Positions 1-7,057 of a stretch of 27,257 nt of DNA are shown here, piece after piece; positions within the stretch are counted from its first letter, which is position 1; each line of letters begins with the position of its first letter. The position numbers and the translations under genes were made by a program. The notes beneath the pieces are model-generated. The model did no database searches and was not told where the DNA came from. It saw only the letters and a list, made by a program, of their open reading frames with translations. Source of the stretch: Oscillospiraceae bacterium (lineage in GTDB: Bacteria > Bacillota > Clostridia > Oscillospirales > Oscillospiraceae); assembly GCA_020025715.1 (NCBI GenBank), contig JAHHRQ010000019.1:1-27257 (forward strand), given 5' to 3'.

Positions 1-1859
1 CCGGAACCCTCTTTCAGCTTGCCTACGCCTTCGGTGAGGGCGGGCATGTTGCTTCTCAGAGCTTCGGCACCGCTTCTTGCGGCGGAAACACCGCCGGTGT
101 ACTGCCACAGACCGTTGTAGAATCCGGCGTAGCTGTTAAGACCGGTAAGGAGGTTTGAAATGGCATCGTTTGCCTGAGCGGCAATCTCGGCTACCTTTTC
201 GCCCTCGATTTTCTTCTTCTGGTCTGCTACGTTCTGGGCGATTATCTGCTGAACTTCTTCTCCGGCCATTGCCTTTTCGTACTCGGCTTCAATGGTGGAG
301 GCAACCAGAGCTTTAACTTCTTCTGTTTCCATCTGCTCCATGGCTTTCTGCTTTACAGTGGCGTCAACAGCTTCGTTAATCTTACCCTGTACTTCCTCAG
401 TCTGCATCTGAGCTTCAACAGCGGCGGCAATCTGTGCCTGAACTTCCGGTGACTGCATCTTTTCGCCTACTACGGCATCAATCTGCTGGCGCTGTTCTGC
501 GTCCATAGCATTGTACTGCTCCATTGTAATATTCATGGCACCCAGAACACCGACTAAAACCTGCTCATGGACAGCGGCAGTTACCTGCTCGGTTACAGCC
601 TGCTTAACAACGGCGGTAACACCCTGAGTAATCTGACCCATGATTTCCTCGCTGCCGCGGATTTTGGCTTCAACGCCCTCCTGAACCTTTACGGGAACTT
701 CGGCTTCTACCTTAGCTCTCACATTCTGGCTTACAACCTGAGTGACACCGGCTTCGATTTCGGGAGTTTTGGCCTCTATTCCGGCGCGAATCTGGGCGAG
801 AATGTCAGGAGTTACATTACCGGAACCGAAGGTGGCGGAAAGGGAACTTAAAACATCGTTGTAGTTATCAATGGTAAGGCCGGGGTTACCGAGACCTGCG
901 GCTTCAATCTGGGTGTTTGCGGTGGCAATGAGGGTATTGAATACCTGCTGTGCGCCGCCTCTTAAAGCTTCGCTGTTTGCATCAAGGGCGGTAAGACCGT
1001 CGGCAAGCTGGTTTACACCGTCGGAGAGAGCACCTACGCTGCCTAAGAGAGTGGTGAGACCGTCATAAAGAGCGGAGGAACCGTCTTTTAGCTGCTCCAC
1101 TGCGGAAGTGAGCTGAGATACTGCGCCGCGGACATCGGCGGTGCTCTTAATCTCCATGTCACTGTCCTTTAAAAGGTCGTTAGTTACCAGAGTGAGGGAC
1201 ATGGAAAGCTCAAAATCGGTAACATCTGCGCTGATTTCAACATATTCAGGCAGTTCTACAAGGCTTTTGCTTATGTTAAGGCTCTTCTGGAGACCGGGCA
1301 TTGCAACGCCTGCTACAATGCTGGTTCTGCCGTCGCTTATAACCTTACCGGAGTTTACGCTGACATTAGAGAATTTTTCGTTATCCAGCATAAGGCCGGT
1401 CATAACGGCAAAGGGAACGTACATGTCTTTCTGGACACCCTGAATGTTTGCTTTGTAGGTTGCCAGATTTTCGTAGTCGAAACGGATTACAACGTGGCCG
1501 CTCTTTCCGGCAAGCTTATTGGGGGAAATCTTTTTGCCGTCCAGAGTGTAGGTGATTTTAATGTCCATAGGAAGCTGATTGTCCAGCTTTCCGCAGTCGA
1601 GCTTGTTGCCGTCGTTATCATAGGCGGGCAGGCCGTGGCCTTTGCCCTCAGGCAGAGCGTTAATGACGGAATTTGTAAGGATCAGCTTTTCCGGCTTGCC
1701 GGATGCATCGGTCATAACATATACATTGCCGTCTTCGGCTTTAATATTATCATTGTTCTTTTCCTCAGCCTTTTCCGGCATTCCGGCGGCTACAAAGCTG
1801 AAGGCAATAACAGTGGTGAGAACGATGGAAATAAGCTTAACTAAAGTGTTTTTTCTCAT
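1..1859 (-). CDS. Secreted LxxG-heptad / coiled-coil protein (YhgE/Pip-like), partial
   Basis: The frame runs from the ATG at 1859 off the left edge without a stop, giving at least 619 residues; the C-terminus is missing. Residues 1-26 form a signal peptide or N-terminal membrane anchor (MRKN, then a hydrophobic run ending SFVAAG). About 30-240 looks like a beta-rich extracytoplasmic domain. About 241-310 carries spaced LxxG heptads (QLKDG, LYDG, LSDG, LADG), as in YhgE/Pip-type proteins. About 340-580 is strongly helical, with an approximate repeat at residues 468, 485, 510 and 531 (M-Q/E-x-x-EVQ/K). LxxG-type sequence resumes near 600. The ATG overlaps the TGA of the MMPL gene by 4 bp (ATGA) and its ribosome site GGAGGA lies inside that gene, so the two are probably translationally coupled. 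It is likely an envelope partner of the exporter. The family assignment is by pattern only and no enzymatic role is visible. Confidence 0.75.
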   Translation of the reverse strand, partial: MRKNTLVKLISIVLTTVIAFSFVAAGMPEKAEEKNNDNIKAEDGNVYVMTDASGKPEKLILTNSVINALPEGKGHGLPAYDNDGNKLDCGKLDNQLPMDIKITYTLDGKKISPNKLAGKSGHVVIRFDYENLATYKANIQGVQKDMYVPFAVMTGLMLDNEKFSNVSVNSGKVISDGRTSIVAGVAMPGLQKSLNISKSLVELPEYVEISADVTDFELSMSLTLVTNDLLKDSDMEIKSTADVRGAVSQLTSAVEQLKDGSSALYDGLTTLLGSVGALSDGVNQLADGLTALDANSEALRGGAQQVFNTLIATANTQIEAAGLGNPGLTIDNYNDVLSSLSATFGSGNVTPDILAQIRAGIEAKTPEIEAGVTQVVSQNVRAKVEAEVPVKVQEGVEAKIRGSEEIMGQITQGVTAVVKQAVTEQVTAAVHEQVLVGVLGAMNITMEQYNAMDAEQRQQIDAVVGEKMQSPEVQAQIAAAVEAQMQTEEVQGKINEAVDATVKQKAMEQMETEEVKALVASTIEAEYEKAMAGEEVQQIIAQNVADQKKKIEGEKVAEIAAQANDAISNLLTGLNSYAGFYNGLWQYTGGVSAARSGAEALRSNMPALTEGVGKLKEGS

Positions 1860-3940
1860 TTTGATTCCTCCGCTACAAGTTTTTTGCCCTTTTTATTACG
1901 GGGCTTGATAATTGCATCGCACAGCATCAGGAATGCCGGCAGCACGAATATAACAGCTAAAATACTGGCTATTGCGCCTCTTGCCATAAGCAGGCACATG
2001 GAGCGTATGATGTCGATGTTTGAATACATTGCAACGCCGAAGGTGGCGGCGAAAAGACCCATGCCGCTGACGATAATGGAGGGAATGGAGGTCTTAAGAG
2101 CCTGAGTGACAGCCTCGGTCTTGTCTTTGCCGGAGCTGCGCTCTGCCTTGTAGCGCGTGGTCATCAAAATAGCGTAGTCAACTGTTGCGCCCAGCTGTAT
2201 TGTGCTTATACAGATAGGAGCTATAAAGGGCAGGGACTGGCCTGCAAAATGGGGTATGCCCAGGTTTATGAATATTGCAGATTCGATAACGGCAATGAGG
2301 ATAAAGGGCAGAGTGAAGCTCTTTTCCACCAGTGCTATGATTACGAATATTGCAAGGACGGAAACTGCGGTAACAACCTTAAAGTCTCTGTCGGTAGTCT
2401 CAATAAGGTCCTTGGTGCAGGATGCTTCGCCTATCAGCATACCGTTGGGATCGTATCTCTTTAATATGGCGATAAGGCTGTCAATCTGGTCATTTACCAG
2501 ATCGCTTGCGGGGTGGTAACTGGAGTTTATAAGGAACAGCTCTCTGTTATCGCTCTTTAAGGTGGATAAAAGCTCAGGAGGTAAAATCTCCTCGGGAATG
2601 TCGGGGCCTAAAACGCTCTCAAGACCCAGAACATATTTAACTCCCTCAACCTCATCCATTTCCTCAGCCATTGCCCGCATGGAGCTTGCGGGAAGTGAGG
2701 AGTCAACAAGCACCATATGGGTGGATGCAACATCGAACTCATCCTTGAGCTTCTTGTTTGCAATAACGAAGTCCATGTCGTCAGGCAGGCACTTTGCCAT
2801 GTCGTAGTAAACCTCGTTGTTGGTCTGTTGATAGCCCCAGAAGGAGGGGACTGCAATCAGAACAAAGAGAACAAGGAAAATGGGGAACTTCTTTGTGACC
2901 CATGCGGAGAACTTATCCAGATTCGGGATAATGGAGCGGTGCTTTGTTTTCTGCAGGGGCTTATCTAATATAAGGATAAGAGCGGGCAGCTGAGTAACGC
3001 TTCCTATAACGCCGAGAAGAACGCCTTTAGCCATAACAAGACCCAGGTCGCGTCCCATTGTGAAGCTCATGAAGCACAGGGCGACAAAGCCTGCAATGGT
3101 GGTGACGGAGGAACCGATAACGGAACTGAAGGTGGCGTGAATGGCCTGAGCCATTGCCTCTTTTTTATCCTCAAGGGTTTCAAGCTGCTCGTTGTAGCTG
3201 TGCCACAGGAAGATTGAGTAGTCCATGGTAACTGCAAGCTGGAGCACGGCGGCCATAGCCTTGGTTATGTAGGAAATTTCTCCGAAGAAGTAGTTGGTGC
3301 CCATGTTGAGCATAATGGAAAGACCGATGCTCAAAAGGAATACGAAAGGTACAAGCCAACCGTCAAGGAACAGAACCATTGCAGCGCAGGCGCAGATAAC
3401 TGCAAGCGCTACATATGTGGGCTCTTCTCTCTCACAAAGGTCTTTAAGGTCGGTAACAAGGGCGGACATGCCGGAAATGTAGCACTGCTTGCCTGCAACC
3501 TCTCTGATTTCTCTTATTGCATCCATTGTTACATCCTCGGATGTGGCAGAGTCAAAGAACAGGGCGAGCATGGTGGAGTTTTCGCTGTTGAAGGCGTCGT
3601 ATAATTCATCAGGCAGAAGCTCCATAGGCACAGACAGGTCGGAAATGCTGTCGTACCACAAAACGCTGTCCACGTGGTCAATCTTAGAAAGCTTATCTTT
3701 CAGCACTGCCACATCTGACGGCGGCATATTTTCAACGATGATGAACGAAAAGGCACCCTTTCCGAAATCATCCATAAGCTCATACTGACCCTTAACCGTG
3801 TCCATATCCTCGGGCAGGTAGTCCAGCATGTCATAATTTATCCTTGTGCCAACCATTCCGAGAAAACAAAGGGGCATGGAAATCAACACAAGGATCAATA
3901 TGGGTATACGATATTTTACGATTGCTCTGGCAAAGCGCAT
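1856..3940 (-). CDS. MMPL/RND-superfamily membrane exporter
   Basis: This 694-residue membrane protein has the two-fold repeated architecture of MMPL transporters: TM1 at about 11-30, an extracytoplasmic domain, a bundle of five or so TM helices from about 175 to 330, then the same plan again from about 352. The family's TM4 aspartate signature occurs twice, as AVTMDYSIF (MDY 239-241) and GATVDYAIL (VDY 587-589); these acidic residues are thought to serve proton coupling. Family members export lipids, siderophores or hydrophobic compounds; the cargo here is unknown. The start is supported by AGGAGGG 10 nt upstream. It lies 15 nt after the DUF308 gene and overlaps the next gene by ATGA, so the three read as one operon under a likely TetR repressor. 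It is clearly paralogous to the MMPL protein at 10867, sharing for example LNMGTNY followed by GEIS. Confidence 0.92.
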   Translation of the reverse strand: MRFARAIVKYRIPILILVLISMPLCFLGMVGTRINYDMLDYLPEDMDTVKGQYELMDDFGKGAFSFIIVENMPPSDVAVLKDKLSKIDHVDSVLWYDSISDLSVPMELLPDELYDAFNSENSTMLALFFDSATSEDVTMDAIREIREVAGKQCYISGMSALVTDLKDLCEREEPTYVALAVICACAAMVLFLDGWLVPFVFLLSIGLSIMLNMGTNYFFGEISYITKAMAAVLQLAVTMDYSIFLWHSYNEQLETLEDKKEAMAQAIHATFSSVIGSSVTTIAGFVALCFMSFTMGRDLGLVMAKGVLLGVIGSVTQLPALILILDKPLQKTKHRSIIPNLDKFSAWVTKKFPIFLVLFVLIAVPSFWGYQQTNNEVYYDMAKCLPDDMDFVIANKKLKDEFDVASTHMVLVDSSLPASSMRAMAEEMDEVEGVKYVLGLESVLGPDIPEEILPPELLSTLKSDNRELFLINSSYHPASDLVNDQIDSLIAILKRYDPNGMLIGEASCTKDLIETTDRDFKVVTAVSVLAIFVIIALVEKSFTLPFILIAVIESAIFINLGIPHFAGQSLPFIAPICISTIQLGATVDYAILMTTRYKAERSSGKDKTEAVTQALKTSIPSIIVSGMGLFAATFGVAMYSNIDIIRSMCLLMARGAIASILAVIFVLPAFLMLCDAIIKPRNKKGKKLVAEESK

Positions 3941-3955
3941 ATTGATAAATCCCTC

Positions 3956-4537
3956 CTACTCAAAATCAGCACCTATAATGTCGGGATACTGATGCTTTAT
4001 AATTTTAACGGTCAAAAGTGTGGTCAGCAGATTGGAAATTCCCTGTGCCAGCAGGGAGAAGCCCAGAAACATCATAAGCACTCTGGTGCTTTCTGCGGTT
4101 CTGAACAGAAGCATTATTCCCACTGCAACTGCCACAATGGCGGATATAAGAATCAGCCACCACATTTTGATACCGAAGATACGGGAATCTATGGAAATCT
4201 GAACCTTTAAAAAGCCGTCCATAATGGCGGAGATACCGATGGCAACGCAGAGAGAGTCGATAACACTTCCCGGCTCCGCGATTACCATTATTCCTACCGT
4301 TATCATTAAAAGACCGAAGGCCAGATCATACTGAAAGGCGAGGCGGTAAAGATCCTTAGACAGATAGCCGACAATTTTCACAGCTCCGAAAACTATCATT
4401 GCTGCTCCCGCATAGTTCCCAAGAACACCCGGAGAAAAATCCGGATTTAAAACCAGATACAGCCCTAAAACACAGATAAGCAGGGACAATATAATTGAAC
4501 CTGTTTTTGCAAGTCTCATGGGCAATATAGAGCGCAT
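3956..4537 (-). CDS. DUF308 (HdeD-like) membrane protein
   Basis: A 193-residue protein made almost entirely of hydrophobic segments, about six TM helices in three pairs, with the glycine-rich pattern of DUF308/HdeD proteins (for example GVLGNYAGAAMIVFGAVK and FGLLMITVGIMVI). HdeD of enteric bacteria is linked to acid resistance, but for DUF308 proteins of Clostridia the function is unknown. AGGAGG sits 8 nt before the ATG. The TAG stop is embedded in the ribosome site of the MMPL gene (TAGGAGGG), which ties the two together. As the first gene of the operon it follows a 17-bp dyad that is a candidate operator. A small accessory subunit of the exporter is possible but is inference. Confidence 0.85.
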   Translation of the reverse strand: MRSILPMRLAKTGSIILSLLICVLGLYLVLNPDFSPGVLGNYAGAAMIVFGAVKIVGYLSKDLYRLAFQYDLAFGLLMITVGIMVIAEPGSVIDSLCVAIGISAIMDGFLKVQISIDSRIFGIKMWWLILISAIVAVAVGIMLLFRTAESTRVLMMFLGFSLLAQGISNLLTTLLTVKIIKHQYPDIIGADFE

Positions 4538-4560
4538 AAAAATTCCTCCTGTAAATTTTG

Positions 4561-4577
4561 CTGTATATACTATACAG
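4561..4577 (-). promoter_or_regulatory. Candidate operator dyad before the DUF308-MMPL operon
   Basis: A perfect inverted repeat, CTGTATA-TAC-TATACAG, lies 24 bp upstream of the DUF308 start and contains the only -10-like hexamers there (TATAGT and TATACA on the minus strand). No good -35 was found. The size and placement fit a TetR dimer site, and a TetR-type gene lies immediately upstream. Binding is inferred. Confidence 0.5.
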
Positions 4578-4650
4578 TCTAATGTAAGCTTGTAGAATAG
4601 GCAGGGTGAAGTCTAACGCTCTAATTTTGAGCAATGAGGCCGAAGTGCAC

Positions 4651-4678
4651 AAAAAAAGGACTGCCTGAGCAGTCCTTT
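4651..4678 (-). terminator. Intrinsic terminator of the TetR-type gene
   Basis: A 10-bp perfect stem (AAAGGACTGC / GCAGTCCTTT) with loop TCAG is followed on the minus strand by seven T. It lies 20 nt after the regulator's stop and separates the regulator from the DUF308 operon. Confidence 0.85.
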
Positions 4679-4697
4679 AAAAGCAATATTTAATAAT

Positions 4698-5270
4698 TCA
4701 GTTGTTCTTTTCCGCGTCCCGTTCACAGCGCTCAACCATAGCCTCGGCATAGCCTATGCGGATTTCACAAAGCCTTGCAATGAAGGGCTTAATGTCGTCC
4801 TTCATGCCGGTCTGGAGCCAGCCGAGAATAATTCCGAAAAGCTCACACTGGTAATAGCGCAGAAGTATGTGCCGGTCTTGCGCGCTGAGCTTTGCATCGT
4901 GGAAAGCAGTGGAGAAATATGCGTTCACGGTGTGGTCGCATACACGCCATAGATACTGCTCAAACATGTCCCGGTTGACGGAGTTATAGATGTGCATAAT
5001 GGCTCGTCTGTTTTCAAGTGAGAAGCCTGCCGCCACCATGGCGCAGTCCTCAAAGCTTGTAAGCTCGGGGTACTCTTCTATAATCCTGTTAATTTCCCCT
5101 GTGAATATCTCGTGGATAAGACTTGGAATATCCTGATAGTGGTAATAAAAAGAGTTGCGGTTAATGCCGCAGCGGTCGGTAATATCCTTTACCGTAATTT
5201 TATTCAATGGCCTTTCATTTAAAAGGCCGAGGAACGCCTGACGTATAGCTTTTTCAGTGAAATTTGCCAT
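4698..5270 (-). CDS. TetR/AcrR-family transcriptional regulator
   Basis: A 190-residue protein of normal TetR-family length. Residues 1-55 form the N-terminal DNA-binding domain: helix 1 (FTEKAIRQAFLGLLNE), then the helix-turn-helix ITVKDITDRCGINRNSFYYHY with the family's typical FYYHYxD signature at the recognition-helix end. The C-terminal 130 residues are helical and should form the ligand pocket and dimer interface; they resemble the short TetR_C domains common in Clostridia. The gene lies directly upstream of, and on the same strand as, the DUF308-MMPL operon, the usual place for an efflux repressor. Its own promoter carries an inverted repeat that suggests autoregulation. The inducer cannot be told from the sequence. 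Confidence 0.88.
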   Translation of the reverse strand: MANFTEKAIRQAFLGLLNERPLNKITVKDITDRCGINRNSFYYHYQDIPSLIHEIFTGEINRIIEEYPELTSFEDCAMVAAGFSLENRRAIMHIYNSVNRDMFEQYLWRVCDHTVNAYFSTAFHDAKLSAQDRHILLRYYQCELFGIILGWLQTGMKDDIKPFIARLCEIRIGYAEAMVERCERDAEKNN

Positions 5271-5281
5271 TCTTCCACCAC

Positions 5282-5338
5282 CTAAGTTAAGTTTACTACC
5301 TATGATATAATATATTTTTTAATAAATTGTTAACTTAG
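5282..5338 (-). promoter_or_regulatory. Promoter of the TetR-type gene with inverted-repeat arms
   Basis: On the minus strand TTAACA (5328-5333) is followed after 18 bp by TATATC (5304-5309). A perfect 9-bp inverted repeat, CTAAGTTAA (5282-5290) and TTAACTTAG (5330-5338), flanks the core promoter, one arm on the -35 and the other near the start codon. This suits autorepression. The promoter call is moderate and the operator role is inferred. Confidence 0.5.
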
Positions 5339-5385
5339 ATTTAATTTTTGCAAATTTTGAGGGTATGGCTGCAAGTTTTTTAAGA

Positions 5386-5413
5386 GAAAAGCGGAGCCAG
5401 AGCTCCGCTTTTC
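5386..5413 (-). terminator. Terminator of the radical SAM gene
   Basis: A perfect 12-bp stem (GAAAAGCGGAGC / GCTCCGCTTTTC) with a 4-nt loop lies about 50 nt after the stop of the radical SAM gene. The T-tract on the minus strand is short and broken (TTTTCTCTT), so efficiency may be moderate. Confidence 0.7.
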
Positions 5414-5463
5414 CGGTGGAAAGAGATAATATGGAACCTGATATATTTCAGGAATGGGAGACT

Positions 5464-6846
5464 TTAGTATTTTTTCGCCATTCTGCCGGTGGTCTGAACG
5501 CCCTTTCTGTTGGGACGCTCTTCCCAGAGCTTATCTGCTACGGGAGCCCAGCTTTGAGCGGCGTTTTCACACTTTTTGCAGTATTCACATGCAAATTCAG
5601 GCTTTAACATGTCAGTTGAGTTTGCATGTGACTCATCAACGATTTTTGTGAGAGCACCGGGGTTATCAAGCACCGGGCAGGGTCTGAGCATGTTGTCGTT
5701 AAAGGGCTGTGCTTTGCGGTAAGCCTGAAACAGGGGAGCCTGATATGCTTCCAGCAGGGTCTTTTCCCGGATGTTTGAATCGGAGTAGTGGATAAAGGCA
5801 CAGGGCTCCACATCGCCGTTGGCGTTAATGTGAAGGTATCCGCGGCCTGCGGCTACACAGCCGCCCACGGCATCTCCGTCATTCCAGAAGTCTATGGTAA
5901 AGATAGGCTTGGTTTTTCTGAAGCGCTGTATCTGCTCATACATGAACTTTCTCTGCTCAGCTGTTGCGATAAGCTCAGGCACTGCATCGGCACCTATGGG
6001 CATGTAGGTAAAGAACCATGCAAACTTTGCGCCCATTGCTATCATGCTGTCGAAATATTCCTCAGAGCCTATAACATCGGTGTTGTGGCTTGTGTAGCAG
6101 CAGGAGATACCGAAGAGAAGTTTTCTCTTTTTAAGTCTCTCCATAGCCTCAAGCACCTTTTTATAAACGCCGTCGCCGCGGCGCTCATCGGTGGAGTCCT
6201 CAAAGCCCTCAACGCTTATTGCAGGCACAAGGTTTTTAACTCTCAGCATTTCATCTGCAAACTCATCATCTATAAGGGTGCCGTTGGTGAATGTAAGGAA
6301 AGCGCAGTCGGGGTGGCGCTCACAGAGAGTGATAAGATCTTTCTTTCTGGTGAGGGGTTCGCCGCCGGAGTAGAGGTATACATATGTACCCAGTTCTTTA
6401 CCCTGACGGATGATGCTTTCAAGCTCATCAAGGCTGAGGTTCATCTTGTGGCCGTATTCAGCGGCCCAGCAGCCTGTGCAGCGCAGATTGCATGCAGAGG
6501 TGGGGTCCATAAGAATGGCCCAGGGAATGTTGCATTGGTATTTCTCCTGAAGCTTTGTAGCCATGGGATTTCCGATTATAGATGCGTTTACAACGGCGCT
6601 GTCTACCAGAGCCTTGCGCTGGCCTGCATCTATATCAGTCCACAGGCTCTTTATGAAATTAAACCAGTTGCCGTCGGGGTCGCTGATTGCTTTGTTGATT
6701 GTTTTGAGCTGTCCGGAAATGCCGCCCTCACTGTCTAAATTGCTGAGCTTGGCCATAAGCTTTGGAATGTTCTGCTCAGGGTCTTTATCCAGATAACCGT
6801 AAACCTGTTTAATTGCTGCCGCTTTGATTTTGGTTGAGACACTCAT
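5464..6846 (-). CDS. Radical SAM protein with SPASM-like cysteine tail
   Basis: The 460-residue protein begins with an approximately 105-residue helical region, then a radical SAM core with the cluster motif CxxxCxxC at C119, C123 and C126 (SACNLRCTGCW) and the SAM-binding GGEP at 161-164. The C-terminal part holds C330, C349, C390, C420, C423 and C426; this spread, ending CEYCKKC, resembles SPASM/twitch domains that bind auxiliary Fe-S clusters in peptide- and protein-modifying enzymes. The best general match is COG0535-type oxidoreductases; the substrate is unknown. No precursor peptide gene was seen beside it, and flanking terminators suggest it is transcribed alone. The start at 6846 has AAGGAG 9 nt upstream and gives a residue run compatible with the fold. 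Confidence 0.85.
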   Translation of the reverse strand: MSVSTKIKAAAIKQVYGYLDKDPEQNIPKLMAKLSNLDSEGGISGQLKTINKAISDPDGNWFNFIKSLWTDIDAGQRKALVDSAVVNASIIGNPMATKLQEKYQCNIPWAILMDPTSACNLRCTGCWAAEYGHKMNLSLDELESIIRQGKELGTYVYLYSGGEPLTRKKDLITLCERHPDCAFLTFTNGTLIDDEFADEMLRVKNLVPAISVEGFEDSTDERRGDGVYKKVLEAMERLKKRKLLFGISCCYTSHNTDVIGSEEYFDSMIAMGAKFAWFFTYMPIGADAVPELIATAEQRKFMYEQIQRFRKTKPIFTIDFWNDGDAVGGCVAAGRGYLHINANGDVEPCAFIHYSDSNIREKTLLEAYQAPLFQAYRKAQPFNDNMLRPCPVLDNPGALTKIVDESHANSTDMLKPEFACEYCKKCENAAQSWAPVADKLWEERPNRKGVQTTGRMAKKY

Positions 6847-6877
6847 GATGCTTCGCTCCTTTTATATTGCTGATGTA

Positions 6878-6993
6878 ATTATATTAAATTACCCCTCAAT
6901 ATACCATGCAGAAAACCTATCCTTTGCACAAAATCAGGGCACGGAACAGAGGGTGAATAAATTTTGTGCAAAAGTCATTCCCTGCCATGATTT
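6878..6993 (-). promoter_or_regulatory. Upstream region of radical SAM gene: -10 box and nested inverted repeats
   Basis: A consensus -10 TATAAT (minus strand, 6878-6883) lies 32 bp before the radical SAM start but has no good -35. About 40 bp further upstream lies a perfect 12-bp inverted repeat, TTTGCACAAAAT (6923-6934) and ATTTTGTGCAAA (6961-6972). It interleaves with a 16-bp repeat matching at 14 positions (6932-6947 with 6978-6993). A weak promoter plus upstream dyads suggests control by an activator or another DNA-binding protein. Confidence 0.45.
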
Positions 6994-7017
6994 GCCTGAA
7001 ACTGTAAATAACAGCAG

Positions 7018-7045
7018 AAAACCCGCCGAAAATCCGGCGGGTTTT
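7018..7045 (-). terminator. Terminator of galT
   Basis: An 11-bp stem (AAAACCCGCCG / CGGCGGGTTTT) with a 6-nt loop begins 12 nt after the galT stop on the minus strand. It is GC-rich at the top with a T run in the 3' arm. Confidence 0.85.
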
Positions 7046-7057
7046 GATAGTTTTAAA

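Noticed and set aside
5788..6738. Long open frame antisense to the radical SAM gene
   Set aside because: It lies wholly inside a gene with clear catalytic motifs and shows no family features of its own.
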